Positions 35,167 through 47,833 are shown, numbered from the stretch's first letter. The stretch: 64,000 nucleotides of DNA from Odiellus spinosus (GCA_963920705.1 OY987225.1:32403458-32467457), one strand, 5' to 3'. Program-made: numbers and translations. The notes: generated by a model not told the origin, from the sequence alone.

Positions 35167-35455
35167 AGGGAGAATGGAACCTATCTTGCCTGAAAAATAG
35201 GCTTAGCTGGATTCATGGAGATTCGGAATTTCCTTCGCATTGATGGCTCAGCGACCAATCGAATTTAGTTTAAAATCTCACGGAGATCTTGCCTTAACGA
35301 GGGATCTTTGTTCATTGGTAGATAACCCTTCAATGCGAAAAAATTCAGCAACTCCATGAATCCAGCTAAGCCTATTTTTCCGGCAAGTTTTAAATTTGGT
35401 TTTTTTACTGGTGGATTAGGCCTATTTAAACGATAAGGTTTATAACTGTAGAAAA
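35167..35455. mobile_element. F4 element, copy 2
   Basis: AGGGAGAATGGAACC after TTAA (35163-35166). Then AAATAGGCTTAGCTGGATTC, and the mirrored CATGAATCCAGCTAAGCC, followed by GGTGGATTAGGCCTATTTAA. Minus-strand frame 35519-35265 is repeat-derived. Confidence 0.75.
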
Positions 35456-36115
35456 TCGTAATATTTGAAACCAACGCGATAATCTTCCTTTTAAATAATA
35501 CGATGATTTTATTTGCCAAGGCCTAAGAGGTGTAGAAATATATTTTCAAAAATATTTGTTATGGTTTCGATTCGATTTTTGGTATTATTCGTTTTGAAAT
35601 AAGGCTATAATGAAGACGCCTAAGGTCTCTGGTATATTTTCCGTTTCCGTATATTCGTCTCAGTAATTATTACCTATCCGAAGCGAGAATCAGTTTGGTT
35701 TTACCATAGGTATAAAGCCCCTGCAAAGTCTTATTTGTATGGTACAAATTAATATGATAAATGTAGGAGGGAACATTGCTCAACACTGCCCGAAACCTAT
35801 CATTGATTTTGATGACCGTATTGGATTGGTTATGGTTTAGGTAACAGTCGCCTCGAGGCTCTTTAACGTAAGGGAAAAGGGACAGGAAAACGGGCCTTCA
35901 CAAATTGTCCTCTCCTCTGATCAAATAAAATTAGCATTAACACATATATGTATATATTTATATATATGTATATGATCAAGACCTTTGACCAAAAAAGTAG
36001 TTTCGGAATTTCGTGGATTCATCCGCGGTTTCCCGCCAAAACCACGAAAAAAAACGAAATTGCTTCTCGAAATAGGCGAGAATACCTACTTTCCACTATT
36101 GACTTTTGCCTAATA
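35456..36115. other. Non-coding stretch
   Basis: AT-rich, with a TATATATG cluster near 35945. No gene recognised. Confidence 0.35.
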
Positions 36116-36310
36116 TGGATTAATGTTTATTAATATTTGTTAATGTGGATTAATGTTTATTAATATTTGTTAATGTGGATTAATGTTTATTAATATTTGT
36201 CAATGTGCATTAATGTTTATTAATAATTATTAATGTGGATTAATATTTATTAATAATTATTAATGTGGATTAATATTTATTAATAATTATTAATATGGGT
36301 TAATATTATT
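36116..36310 (+). repeat. 30-bp minisatellite next to an F3-type end
   Basis: About six units of TAATGTGGATTAATGTTTAT followed by TAATATTTGT, with later units drifting to TAATAATTAT. It is followed by AAAAATAGGTTTATTGTC and CATCCTCCCTTTAG (to 36359), which resembles the right end of an F3 element. Confidence 0.88.
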
Positions 36311-36613
36311 TAATATTGATTTAAAAATAGGTTTATTGTCTTTTCCATCCTCCCTTTAGTTAGAAATATCCGTGTTTATGTCAAAGCCTTTGAAAAGGCG
36401 AGCTATAGTTGTTTCGTCGCCGCTAGGGAAATTTTTGTTGTTTTTAGCTTTAATATTCAGTAAGAGAGGAGCTCTACCCTTTTCTCTCATGATTATTGAT
36501 GACGGGAACTAAATTAAGAGGATCTTCTAAAAGTCCCCTTTAACTCCTATTATAATTTTAATTTAAAAGAGAAAAACGTTGAAATAATAAATTAAAGGCT
36601 TAAGGGGATGTAA

Positions 36614-36638
36614 TTGATCTCTCTCTCTCTCTCTCTCT

Positions 36639-36724
<86 letters not shown>
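36614..36724 (+). repeat. (TC)n microsatellite
   Basis: About 100 bp of TC dinucleotides with one interruption. The serine-leucine open frame through it is not a gene. Confidence 0.97.
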
Positions 36725-36728
<4 letters not shown>

Positions 36729-36940
36729 TGTTATTCGTCTCTTTATTCTCTCACTCACTCACTTTCATGTTCTCCTCCCCTTCACACCTTATTGTTTGGC
36801 TTTGAGGGGGGCTCATATTTTTCATTTTGTTTTGTAATTATTTTTGCGCTTTCCTGTAATTCCCTAAATAACAAATTTGCTTTCAATTCGACATAAATTT
36901 AAATCTTTCTTTTAAAATACATTGTTACTGAATTTATTAA

Positions 36941-37215
36941 AGGGAGAATGCAATTTAACAACGAGTGAATGTTTATCGATTCGGCCTAATCCAACAGGAA
37001 AAAAGATTTACAAACAAATATTAAACTAGAAATGAATTTAAATCTTACCCGGAAAATAGGCTTAGCTATATATTCATTTATATCACGAATTTATTCTCAT
37101 TCGACCAATAGAATGTTATTGGAAGTATATTGAAGATCTCGCCTTAACGACAGGCCTTTGTTCATTGGTCAATGACTCATCAACGCGAAGGAGCACATCC
37201 GATTTAGGTTTTTTT
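36941..37215. mobile_element. F4 element, copy 3, right-truncated
   Basis: AGGGAGAATGCAATT after TTAA (36937-36940), then AATATTAAACTAGAAATGAA, AAATAGGCTTAGC and GATCTCGCCTTAACGACAGG, as in other F4 copies. The right arm breaks off before a poly-T at about 37209. Confidence 0.7.
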
Positions 37216-38229
37216 TTTTTTTTCGAATTTACGCAATTCAAACAAAGCCTATAATTTTTTAATCCAATTTTCCTTTTAATCTGAATTATTTTACTTCTTC
37301 TCTAAGACATCGGTGTCTACCAAAAAGTTGTTAGAAATTGTTTTATTAGTTATTTGTTTGATTTGAGATTTGGGATCCTAATTCATATAGATAAAACGCA
37401 ATCGAATTCTCACGTAGATATAAGGTAACGCGACAAACTAATAATTATTAATCCGCGAATCAAGATCTAGAGCAGAAACAGTTCCTGAAAATTTAATCAG
37501 TGTATGTTCACCCCTTCCTTGTTACCCAATTCATTTCAACATTCAACCATATTGAACCAAGTTCTAATAAGCTTCGAGTCTACCGGCTTTTTCTCCCTTC
37601 CTCCATCTTCATTAAATTATCTCAAATAAGTCGAACCATTTCAATCTGTTTAACTAATTTGAACCAATGCATATATAAACTATATTCCAGCTTGTATTAT
37701 TTCTAATCGCGTCTCTAACGTGTTTTTCACTCTTTCCCTATCTTTAATTATCTCAAATAAGCGCAACAATTTCAATCTGTTCGTCTAACTTGAATCAATT
37801 CCTTCGATATATATTCCAACAGTCTATTTCTCCTCCCACGCGCTAATATCAGTTCATTGTCTCGAATAATTTAAACAAACAGTGTAGATTAATAACGCGC
37901 GATCCTGATTATGAGCGGATCAGTCTACACGATCTAACGTTGACCTAATTAGTTTAACGGTTTAACCGGAATAGAAACTAATCAATTCTACCTCCGTTAT
38001 TGCCAAGTCCTTCTACACTAGCTGTATCTCAGATCGAGAAACGGTTGAGAAGCGATAAAGCGAAAGGCAGGGAGCGATAGATACTGGCAATGACGTCATT
38101 ATTTTGATTAATAATAGGCTAATTAATGAATTAATATAATGTATTACTTGTATTTATGTTCTAAAACAATACTGAACCAAAAATAAACTAGTTTGTGAAA
38201 GCTAGGGTAACGCACCTAGAGTTATTAAA
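37216..38229. other. Non-coding stretch
   Basis: Two loosely similar blocks at about 37620 and 37745 both carry TTATCTCAAATAAG and TTTCAATCTGTT, a local diverged duplication. No gene recognised. Confidence 0.35.
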
Positions 38230-38640
38230 TTACCGTAGTTTTAGTAATCGCTAAATTACGCGGTAACTTACCTGTATTCACGATATTATTTCTATTTGAA
38301 TTTCTCTTTCCAAGGCTTATAAATTTCTTCTGACTAAACAACCCCTCGTAAATAATGTTTTTCATGATATCTTTGACCTTTTGACTTTGCATTGATAGGG
38401 AAAAATGACTTGGACATAAAAAATACACTAATATATCTTTAATGACGCCAAATACGAATAAAATATATTGAAAAGTAGATTGGTAGATAATTTAAAACAA
38501 ACTTTGACCTCTTTTTTTCAATCCAAAAACTTTTAAATTATAATATAAAATTTTGATAATTTTAGAACAATCTGTAAATTAAGATTATCGTGGTATTTTA
38601 CCGTGTTATTTTACCGCGGTAATTACTTGGATTAATTATC
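38230..38640. repeat. Dispersed repeat family E, copy 2
   Basis: Shares ATTGAAAAGTAG, AATTTAAAAC, ACTTTGACCTC and AATCCAAAA, in order, with 4130-4480. A short F4 fragment (AATCCAGCTAAGCCTACTTT) follows near 38665. Confidence 0.6.
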
Positions 38641-39060
38641 GATTAAAGCTCTTTAAATCACGAAATCCAGCTAAGCCTACTTTCCTAATAATTAAAAAAA
38701 ATTACAAATTAAGTCTTTCGATTTTTTTTCTAATGAATTGAAGTTAAAAAATCAATCAAAAACTTATTTTTTTGACGAATTACTTGAAGGTAATAAAACT
38801 ATTTCTATAAATATTTGAATTAAATGTCAGAAGAATCAAAGGATGAAATTTCATCTCGTCTAGACTAGAAACAAATATTTTGAAACTTAACCAACCATCC
38901 AAAGGAGAGTTTAGTTTTGGCCACTCAGCGTCTTGCACTTTGTAGCACACTTCTTTTACTTTTCTTTCTATATAAGTTCCCTTTCTTTATATTTTTTCCT
39001 TGGGTATGGTTGTCTCAATCCGAGTTGAACTAATGCAACAAGAAAGAAATCCACGTGGTA

Positions 39061-39081
39061 TAACCCTAACCCTAACCCTAT
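39061..39081 (+). repeat. Short CCCTAA tract
   Basis: Three and a half CCCTAA units. This equals the TTAGGG telomere unit, but it is too short to show a telomeric origin. Confidence 0.6.
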
Positions 39082-39159
39082 TCATCTAACCCACCCAATT
39101 CGTAACCTCAAGGGTTGCTGCCACATGATGCTATTTAGAAAAACGCCGCGTTCGCGAAC

Positions 39160-39290
39160 TGGAAATATTTCAAAACTATTTTATTCCCTATGGGGTTTAA
39201 TATTGTGTAGTAATACGCCTTAGTTTTGGTAAGCTTGCGAGCTTCTCTGGTACTTTATAAGAAAAGAAATAAAGGAAGTATATCTATTAT
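39160..39290 (-). repeat. Dispersed repeat family D, copy
   Basis: TCAAAACTATTTTATTCCCT, ATGGGGTTTAATATTGTGTA, GTAATACGCCTTAG, then GGAAGTATATC. Confidence 0.65.
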
Positions 39291-39701
39291 ATTATAGATC
39301 TACAAGGGAGAGACTCAGAAATTAGTTAAGATTTTAAACAACATTTGTTGACCATGGTGAATAACTTAAAATATTATTAAAATAATTAACGTTTGCGAAA
39401 TAATAGAGAGCTTTCGAACGTGAATTAATTAATAAGAGACTACTATTGGTCCGAAATCTCTCCAAAAACGATTATTTAACAATCATTAAGTAGTTAATTT
39501 AATTATTTTAAAGTTTCAGATAATTATGAAGTCGATTCAAATCGCGTGATATTTATTAATTAATAGTAGAATAGTTAAAAAATTATTTTCATTTTCAACT
39601 TCTCTTTAAGAATTATAATTAATTATAATTATAATGGTAACTACTAAATTTAATTTACTTGAAATTAATTAATTTTTTTTTAATTATTATTTAATTTTAA
39701 T

Positions 39702-39772
39702 TTGAATGTAAACCATATTTTTCCTAAGATTTGCCCTTTTATCTTAGGAAAAAGGGAGCCCTTACATTCATC
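39702..39772. other. Long imperfect hairpin
   Basis: An inner perfect 13-bp stem TTTTTCCTAAGAT (39718-39730) with ATCTTAGGAAAAA (39741-39753) closes a 10-base loop. An outer TGAATGTAA / TTACATTCA stem frames it. The size is compatible with a small RNA precursor or a tiny foldback repeat. No further evidence. Confidence 0.4.
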
Positions 39773-40778
39773 TATGTTTAACTTAATAGTGGCTTTGTTT
39801 GCAGCTGTTATGAATAAATATATTAATAATCGGAGAAAAACAATTGGCATCTTTATAGACCGTTTTGTTTTGCTTTAGGCCTTTTTTTCATCCTTAGAGG
39901 AAAGTAATTGACTGGATTTTAAGGTTTCTAATGAGACTGACAAATATTTTACTTAATTTTGGGTATTAAAGGGGAAGGCATCTTGTAGGGGTAAATGTGC
40001 CTATGTATTTTCTATGGCGCCTGTAAAAGTGTTTCAACTGCCGCGCTTCAAAGTGCAAAGTGAAGAATATTTCCAGAGCTCAAATTATTATAAAAAGCTT
40101 GCGTGAAAAATTAATTTTTATTACTTCAAATTTAATTAAGATACTTTCTAATTAAAATAAGATTAAACACTGATTATAATATAGTTCTATATTTGTTCAG
40201 ATAAAAGGTATTACTTGAAATTTAAATTTAGGGTTGAAAATTGATAATATTTAATTAGTTTTATTTCCTAAGGCTAAATAAATAAAATATATCAAACAAC
40301 ATAATGCTTGTTTGTTTGTTTAACTTTTATTAATTGGATACTATACGTACTTAATTAAATTCTAATATTATTCGTTTCCTTATAATAATAGACTATCATT
40401 CCAGTTATTTTATCCGAAGATAAAATAAATATAATACCTAGTATCCCAAAATTTCAAATTATCCTAGAAAATTATCCGAACATATCATTAATTAATTTGC
40501 AGGAATAAATTAGTCATATATCGTAAAATAAAATAAACTATATATTTTTTGACACATTCATTTTAAAATTTCGGGAGAATTCCTCAACCTAGAGATATAA
40601 AATTTTGATTAGGACGTTTAGTACTTAAAATAAATTTAAAAATATAAATTCATATGCATTAGAAAAAAAGGTGACAGTTTGACTTTAAATTACATAATCA
40701 AATGAATTAATAACTGATGATAAAATTTCCTTGTTTGTTCAGCTTACTTAAATTCCGTCTATTTTTAATTAGTGTTAT

Positions 40779-41115
40779 CAGAAGCCGATGAAACCCTCCT
40801 TAGAAGTCTATTACTCCCGGGTCTTGTCTACCCCTCTCTGTATGGGTTATTCTCAAAAGGCGCGATTCGTACGCCTCCTAACGGTAGATGTTTTCGGAGC
40901 GGGAGCTCGTCGAGCGAATATCTCTAGCAGCCTTCGAGTTCGTCCAAAAAACGTCGTCGTATGTGGAGAGAGAGAATTTCCAATTTTCCGTAGACAGGGG
41001 GGATGAAGTAGGACCCCTTCAAACTCGTAAAATTGTGAATTTTACCCATACAGAGAGGAGCGCTATATGGAACATTGGAGTAGTAGACTTCAAAGGAGGG
41101 TTTCATCGGCTTCTG
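40779..41115 (+). mobile_element. MITE-A copy 4 with 7-bp target duplication
   Basis: 337 bp with intact CAGAAGCCGATGAAACCC ends and a perfect duplication GTGTTAT at 40772-40778 and 41116-41122. Three small open frames inside it match frames in other copies and reflect shared ancestry only. Confidence 0.96.
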
Positions 41116-41122
41116 GTGTTAT

Positions 41123-42016
41123 ATATTTTTATATTTAATAAGACCAATTTTAACAGTGAAATATCATAATTTTATATTCAAGATTAGAGTATTTAATATT
41201 AATTAAAAAAAAAATGTTTTAGAAATCTCTATCAATTTGAATGATAAAAAAAAACAACTTTATCGACCAGATATAGACGAAGTAGGTCAACTTTAACTAA
41301 CCAATAAGGTTTAATTTAGTTTAATGTAAATACCCCGAAACATAAAACGTAGTTGGCCTCTCTGAATCGCTAGAATTCGAATCTTTGCACGTAAACAAAC
41401 CTAATGAAAAGTAAAAAAAAAGATATACTGAGAGAAAAAACGAGTTCAACAAATACCACCATCGAAGAAAAAAAAAAAAAAAAAAAAACTATACCATCAA
41501 GGGCTTAACACGTAGACAAGAAAATCTCACGTAACAAGTAAAAAGAAAGACAATGCGATGGTTTGGGTCCCAAACCGACGACCCTCGTGGCTTTAAAAAA
41601 TACAGATCTCTTTTAGTCTTTTAGACCCCCCTGTATATACTTAATCAAGAGAGACCCAACCCCAAAATAGAGAAAATAAAAAGTACCGCAAGAAAAGGGT
41701 CAGTTAAGATCTTTCTTGATACCGTTACCTGGATATTCAGTCAAAAATGGTAACAGAGGACGGTTTTTTGATATTATTTATTAGCAAAAGTCTATATCTT
41801 AATTCCATAAAAGTAAATAACGCCCCCCCCCCCAAGAAACATATAATAATTAAATTAGGCCTTGTTAGGCTTAATCGACGTTTGAATTAATTCCTGAATC
41901 TTGAAAAGTTTAATTCGAGTTTAACCCTATTCCCCGAATCTTTCGATCCATGGTCTGATATTGAATAGATGATAAGTTCTGTGTGTGTGTGTGGGGGGGG
42001 GGTTATTTCAAAGCGC
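41123..42016. other. Non-coding stretch
   Basis: AT-rich, with a poly-A near 41468, a C-run at 41823 and a GT/G-run at 41980-42002. Confidence 0.35.
41862..41886 (+). repeat. Single unexpanded copy of the 23-bp satellite unit
   Basis: TTGTTAGGCTTAATCGACGT followed by TTGAA equals the first unit and left flank of the array starting at 55642, but is present once here. Confidence 0.8.
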
Positions 42017-42020
42017 ATAA

Positions 42021-42335
42021 AGGGAGGGTGAAGAGGAAAATTATTAGTGATTCTTCTAAAAATAAGACACGTTTGCGCAAAGTAAAACATTCATGAAGTG
42101 TCTCTGAATTGTACAAAAAAATCAGAAAATTAAAAGGAGAACCTTCGACCAATGAAAAACGTACCTGTACCTTTGGTACAGGGCGTCTTTTGATTAGTCG
42201 AACCATCTCCATTTAATTTAATGCCAAATTCTTTTTTAACACGATTTAGAGACAAGTAGGGCAACATTTCGTGAATATTTTATTACAAGAAACGATCAGT
42301 CTTATTTTTACTTCAGTTTCTTCTTCATCATCCCT
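42021..42335. mobile_element. F5 element, palindromic, TTAA-type ends
   Basis: Begins AGGGAGGGTGAAGAGG and ends CTTCATCATCCCT before TTAA. The left flank reads ATAA. Arms contain ACCTTCGACCAATGAAAAAC and, mirrored, TTTTGATTAGTCGAACC around CCTGTACCTTTGGTACAGG. Confidence 0.85.
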
Positions 42336-43585
42336 TTAACTTTCATTCGTTCAGTTTGGTTTAGTGGACAGTCTAAAGACAATGTACTTCCCCAGGGATG
42401 GACAAAATAAAGGGATCGTTCGAGGACTGATGGTCATCCACCTTTTAGGGTGGTTTCCAATTCTTTTTCTCGGTCGCTATATCAAATAGTCTTTAATTCT
42501 GTATATACGTCTATTTAGGAAGCAAACGCGAATTCATTCAATGCTACAAGGAAGCGAAAACATAGAAACTAAAAGCTTAGAAATCCAGGGATTGTACGAT
42601 TCCAATTCATTCGATATTTTCCCACGGACATCACGCGTATTCAATTCATGTTATTACTTAGGTAAAGAGATAGAGAGACGCTTATAGTAATAAACATTAC
42701 ATATAGCCTTATAATCCATTCAAAATACTCGTATGAACGAATGAACAGACATTGGTCCTTTTTTTTCTATATAATACTGATGAGTAGGTAAACCTAAAGG
42801 CCTATTCTTGTAATCAACCTTGTTATGGTATATAATTACAATGTAATTTTGTACCAATAAACTTATAAATTCGTATTCTTAATTGAGACTGAAAAGTCGT
42901 AAAAAATAGTTTTATTTCAAAGCATTATGATTTGGTTTATTTATTACCATTTTAAATTCAACCACATCGGGTTTATAAACCAGTAATTAACCAAGTTAAA
43001 TTACCAGGGTAAGGTTAAGTACTTTCACGAAAAAGACAGCGCGAGAATTAACTTTAGGCTCTACAATAGCGAAATCACGTGACCATAATTTTTATTTTAA
43101 ATTCATTTCGAAAATAGAGATAGTAAAATGTATTTTTACTGTCGTTTTAATTTTTCCGAAAATGCTACTCAATTTGCATTTTGAAAAATTCGTGTAGACA
43201 AAATATGATAACGTTAAATTAATTATTATGATTGGATAATTCAAACGGTTATTTTAGCCCATACTAAGCTTGATTAATAGTGATCAAGAGTATGTTTATA
43301 CTAAAAGAAATACTCTTTAGATTCCGTGTGGTTTTTTTTTTTTTCTCTTATGGGCAGATTAAATTTCCCTAAAGACCTCTGATAGGATTCTCTATCAGGC
43401 TATTTTGCAATTTTTTTTCTTTTTCTTTATAAGTATAATACGAGATTTGAAATTGGGTCGATAAGCTTAAACCGCCTTTTATCCCTTCTTTGTCTTCCTC
43501 TTTAAATATGTTGGAAATATGATCCAATATTAAGAGAGATAAAATGAGAAGGAATCGAGTTATATAAACTTAAAGGAAAACTTGG
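42336..43585. other. Non-coding stretch apart from a B copy
   Basis: AT-rich. No exon recognised. Confidence 0.35.
43008..43200 (+). repeat. Dispersed repeat family B, shortened copy
   Basis: TTAAGTACTTTCACGAAAAA, GACAGCGCGAGAATTAACTT, CGAAATCACGTGACCATAAT and AAAATGCTACTCAATTTGCA. The ATGACATATGTATAT part is deleted. Confidence 0.75.
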
Positions 43586-43589
43586 AGAA

Positions 43590-43870
43590 CTGATTTTGAA
43601 ATTTTTTTCGGAATCACCGTGACAAAAAACGTATTTCAGAATTTTTTTCGGAAATTTTTAGACACGTTTTCGGTGGTTAAATTAATTTCTAAAGATTGGT
43701 AGTAAATATAAATTCCGACCAATCATATTATTTCAGCCTTTAACATCGCTTGTAATGTCCTAACATTAAAAGAATAGACCGGTGTTTGACGCCTTAGACC
43801 TTGGTCATGAAACGCCGGCCAATTTTAGCTTCCAAGTTTCCCTTTAAGGAAAAATTTGAATTTTATTAAA
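43590..43870. repeat. Dispersed repeat F10, copy 1
   Basis: TTTTTCGGAATCACCGTGAC, AGACACGTTTTCGG, CCGACCAATCATATTATTTC, GCCTTAGACCTTGG and CCAAGTTTCCCTTTAA are shared, in reversed order and orientation, with 51695-51965. Confidence 0.65.
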
Positions 43871-43970
43871 TGTGATGGTGTGTTTGTTCAGTTGGTTTTT
43901 TATCTGTTTTGATCTGATTTCTGTTAGATTTTTTGGCGTGGGATCGTGTTTGATTGACAAGTTTTTTTAA

Positions 43971-44040
43971 GGGAGGATGAAGAGGATTAAATTAATCTCT
44001 TAAAAATTTATCTGTAGGCAACAGTATTGTCTACAGAATT
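43971..44040 (+). mobile_element. F5-type terminal fragment at TTAA
   Basis: TTAA then GGGAGGATGAAGAGG, an F5-like left end, followed by a small palindrome GTAGGCAACAGTATTGTCTAC. The rest of the element is not recognised. Confidence 0.5.
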
Positions 44041-46032
44041 TGTTAATGACTGGGCTAAGTTAAAATTTTAAATTTTGAGTTCCTAAAGTTTGATTTCAAA
44101 CTTATTAATCTTTTAGGCCCGCATTATATACCAGTAATCTTATTTTAGCTCCTTCTGATATAAGTAAAAGCGATAATAAAAATATTTTTTCACGGAGTGA
44201 ATGCGAACTAGACCAATTTCTATATGTACGAAATCTCTTTAGAAAGAGGACTTGATCCGAAGTTGTTCTTTATTTTTGCTGCTCTTTTTTTTTATATTAT
44301 TTCTGCCGGCGCAAATTTTCTTTGATCCACACGAGCTGGAGAGATACCCTTCAGAATTTATTTTATTATTTTTTCTTCTTCTAGTGTAGCGTAAGAGAAA
44401 TATCCTTAAAGTATTTAAGTCGAATTTTTCTGGATATATATATATATATAAAAGTAGAATTTCTAGAAACGTCTTTTAAATGATATACGCCAAATGATTT
44501 CAAAAGCGTTTTTAATCCTAATTAAATCATTTTATATTAAATTTACTCTTAAAGGAACCAAGAAAATAGTTAATTCTTCTACATTTAGTTAGACCGAATC
44601 ATTTGAATGAAATCTCCATTAGGTGTTAATTTAAAATATCAATATTTATCCATCAAAATCAATAAAGGTTAATCTTAAAACAATTGAAATTTCAAAGCAA
44701 TTCAAATAGTTTAAAGATTCTCGCTCCATCAGAATGTAACTTTGGCAACGCTCGCGACAAAAGCTCGCGCCAAAAACTCGCGCCAAAAGCTCGCGCCAAA
44801 AGCTCGCGCCAAAAGTTCGCGCCAAAAACTCGCGCCAAAAGCTCTCGCGCATGTAACATAATTACTTTCAAAAAACAGAATTAGTCCCGAATTAGGCTTA
44901 GCTTAAAATCAACCAGATTGAGCTTTTACGAACGTAAAAGTGTATTATTTTATTGGTAAAAGCTTGAATAATATCGTTTTTGCTTCGGTAAGTCATTTTC
45001 TTACAGTTATTGTTTATTAAAAATGAAATATCTATAAATTAACTGGTCAAAGTGACTTTTTGATAACGCGTGATGAACCATGTTCCGTGATTAGCCTATT
45101 GAATTGCTTTTCTTTTGGAGAACAAGTATAGTAGATCTATTAGTTACTGCAATTGGTTCTTAATTGCTATTTCCTCTAAAACTTTGAACGAATTGCGATG
45201 GTGCCGAAACTTTATCGCTCGAGGGACTTGAAAATCCTTGTACACCGTGTCTTTCCGAATGAAATAATGTAGTACGCTTACTTCATGTTGATAAAAAGAG
45301 TTAAGGGTAACCTTGCAAATCTATCCTTGGCTCAAATTGTACTACCTGTTCGCTCTGCGCACACTAGGAGAATAATTTTTCTGTTCAAGTCTCAATGTTT
45401 TTTTTTACTCACTCGATTCTATTATAAGAGAATGGTAGTCTTTCGAGTATTTTCAAGTTTCGACTGTTTCGATGTTAGAGAGAAAAAAAAAATAAAGTAG
45501 TTTCTGGAGACTCTTGAAGAGTTGCCTTTTGGTGCCCGCGGGTTACAAAGAAATGAAATTATTCTTCAATAACTGATATACCTAGTATATGAAAATAAAT
45601 TGCCATCTGTTATTGTACTTTTTGGTTATAAGGCTGTTACCATTTTTTTCGAGTGCCTATGCATCATATTTTTAGTTTAATTATTTTAAGGTGGGTTAGG
45701 TTAGATTTGATTGGATTTTAATATGGAAATTCTAAAATTTCTAATACGTTTTTCTCAAATTTTCGTTGTTTGGAAATGATTTGTGGTCATTGCGCCAATA
45801 GCATTCGTTAGAAATGGGTGATACTAGAGCATCAGAACCGAATGACCCAATCAGAACAGCGAACGACAATTCTTGCGAATTTGTGTGTTTGAAAACAAAA
45901 GTTTCGGTATATAAATATATTATAATAATTCCATTTAAATAATAAAAACAATGATTCTAATTATCCAGATATAAACATTCAGAGGTTAATCTCTAGCTTT
46001 TAAAAGGAATTCTAGTTATACTAAGCTCAACA
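44041..46032. other. Non-coding stretch
   Basis: AT-rich. Contains the 13-bp array and a (TA)n run near 44435. No gene recognised. Confidence 0.35.
44754..44848 (+). repeat. 13-bp minisatellite CTCGCGCCAAAAG
   Basis: About seven units alternating AAAAG and AAAAA. The 13-bp period shifts frame, yet one frame on each strand stays open; neither is a gene. Confidence 0.92.
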
Positions 46033-46036
46033 ATAA

Positions 46037-46373
46037 AGGGAGGGTGAAGAGGAAAATCAAGTAATTAAAATTAAGACTCGGAAAATGACAAGATTCAGAT
46101 TTTGATATTCAATTAATGAAGGAGAGCCTCCGACTAATCAAAAGACTCCTTACCTTTGGCTTCATAAAATATCCGCGACACGCGCTGTTGTACACGCGTG
46201 AAATTAATCAAAAACGTGTCCAGAGGATTTTACGAAGCCAAAGGTACAGGGGCGTCTTTTGATTGGTCGGAGGTACTTCTTTTAATTCTACGCAAAGGTT
46301 GAACTACATTTCTTTGTACAATTCACTTCAGAGTTACTTCCGGAATGTTTTACTACTTTTTTTCATTCATCCT
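46037..46373. mobile_element. F5 element, copy 2
   Basis: AGGGAGGGTGAAGAGG at the left (flank ATAA), CATTCATCCT before TTAT at the right. Palindromic arms ACCTTTGGCTTC and GAAGCCAAAGGT flank a GC-richer centre. The open frame at 46263-46535 begins inside it and is not a gene. Confidence 0.82.
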
Positions 46374-46944
46374 TTATTTTCTCCATTAGTAATATCCAAT
46401 TACTTAATCAAATTAATAGATGCGAATAAGCCTTTGTCTCTCATCCTTACATTTGGGAACTTGAGTCGTGTTTTTGTCTCGTTCTCTTTGAAGTTGTCTG
46501 TTGTGTTTTTTTTTTTTTTTCTTTTAATTCTTTGAATCTCTCTTTCTTTATTCTTTAGAACTTATCTTATGTCTTAGGGAAATCGATATAGGTTGATGTA
46601 TAAGAATTCCTAAGACCTGAGATAACTCTCTTATTGAGTGGAATTAGTTGGGAGATGAAAAAAAATGTCGTCGGCTCTATCTGTCTCATCTGTCTCTTTA
46701 TTTTTTTTTTTTTAACTTCCGGCGATTTTTTGGTAATATAATCAAATATTCGTGTATCAAAATTCTTTCAAGCCATTTTTTCTCTCATTCTTGTCTATGT
46801 ATTCATCAAAAGGTTCATTTAAAATAATTGGTTTTCTCGAATTTCTCTTCTTGTAGAGAGAATAATAAGTTGTTTGAAATTTTAACAAATATGTAATAGG
46901 ATATATTTTCTACTACATCGTCTTGCTATAAGATATTCTTAAAA

Positions 46945-47195
46945 GAGAGCCTGAAGGTAATGGAAAGCGATTATAGGATCTGTAGTAGCCACGTGACCAT
47001 AGTAATGACGTAGTGTTTCATGGGAATCTTTTTTTTTTTTATTTCAAATATTTCTTTAATTGTTACTCTAAAATTTTGTTCTATGACATATGCATAAATA
47101 TTTTGAATAGTTTTTTAACGATCTTTCCGAAAATTCTACTCAATTTCCATTTGGAGTTCGTGAAGAATTCGTGACAGCTTCACTTTAAAAGATAT
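46945..47195 (+). repeat. Dispersed repeat family B, copy
   Basis: GTAGCCACGTGACCATAGTA, ATGACGTAGTG, TCTATGACATATGCATAAAT, TTTTTTAACGATCTTTCCGA and CAATTTCCATTTGGAGTTCG, ending CACTTTAAAAG. Confidence 0.85.
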
Positions 47196-47592
47196 AAATT
47201 AATCAAATTAGTGTTGATATTATAAAGAATTTAATCTAAAATTTTGCCTATTTTGTTGTCGTAATTCAGGCTTTGACATTTTACAACTCTTTATTAAAAT
47301 GTAAAACATTGAACCTCGAATTGAAAGAGCTAGGTTTGCTCGGGTCATAAAGGTCATGGTTTTAAAAGTTTGTATTCGCGATGTAACGTTGAATTAAGTT
47401 TTAAGTAAGCGGCTATTTTAAACAAAAGGTTTCAAAAATTTAAGCCCGAAACCAAATTGTTTTAGAGCAGCTCGCGTGATATTCAGTATTCGTGGTTCGG
47501 TAACGAATAACTTTTATTATAGAAAAGGGTATAAGTCTGTAGTCACGTAATAGCCAAAGTCCCAAACTTCCTGAAAATGGTCTAAATGGTTC

Positions 47593-47593
<1 letters not shown>

Positions 47594-47666
<73 letters not shown>
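47594..47666 (+). repeat. (TC)n microsatellite
   Basis: About 70 bp of TC repeats. The arginine-glutamate frame on the minus strand is not a gene. Confidence 0.97.
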
Positions 47667-47667
<1 letters not shown>

Positions 47668-47833
47668 CGAACTATCTGACGACAACTTGGCGTTCGTCGC
47701 CCAAACCAACAAATTAGTATTTATAGAGGACGGCCAGACATTTCGCGAACCCTTCTCCTTTGTGTTAACAGGCCTCTATGTTCCGTACAAGAAACCAAAC
47801 TGAATAAAACCACGCGTATTAAGAGATGGATCA

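Larger units (their letters stand above)
38690..40771. other. Non-coding stretch
   Basis: Strongly AT-rich (TTAATTAA-type runs). Only the D copy, the CCCTAA tract and the hairpin listed separately were recognised. Confidence 0.35.

Noticed and set aside
39061-39081. Interstitial telomere
   Set aside because: Only about 3.5 CCCTAA units; chance or slippage explains it equally well.
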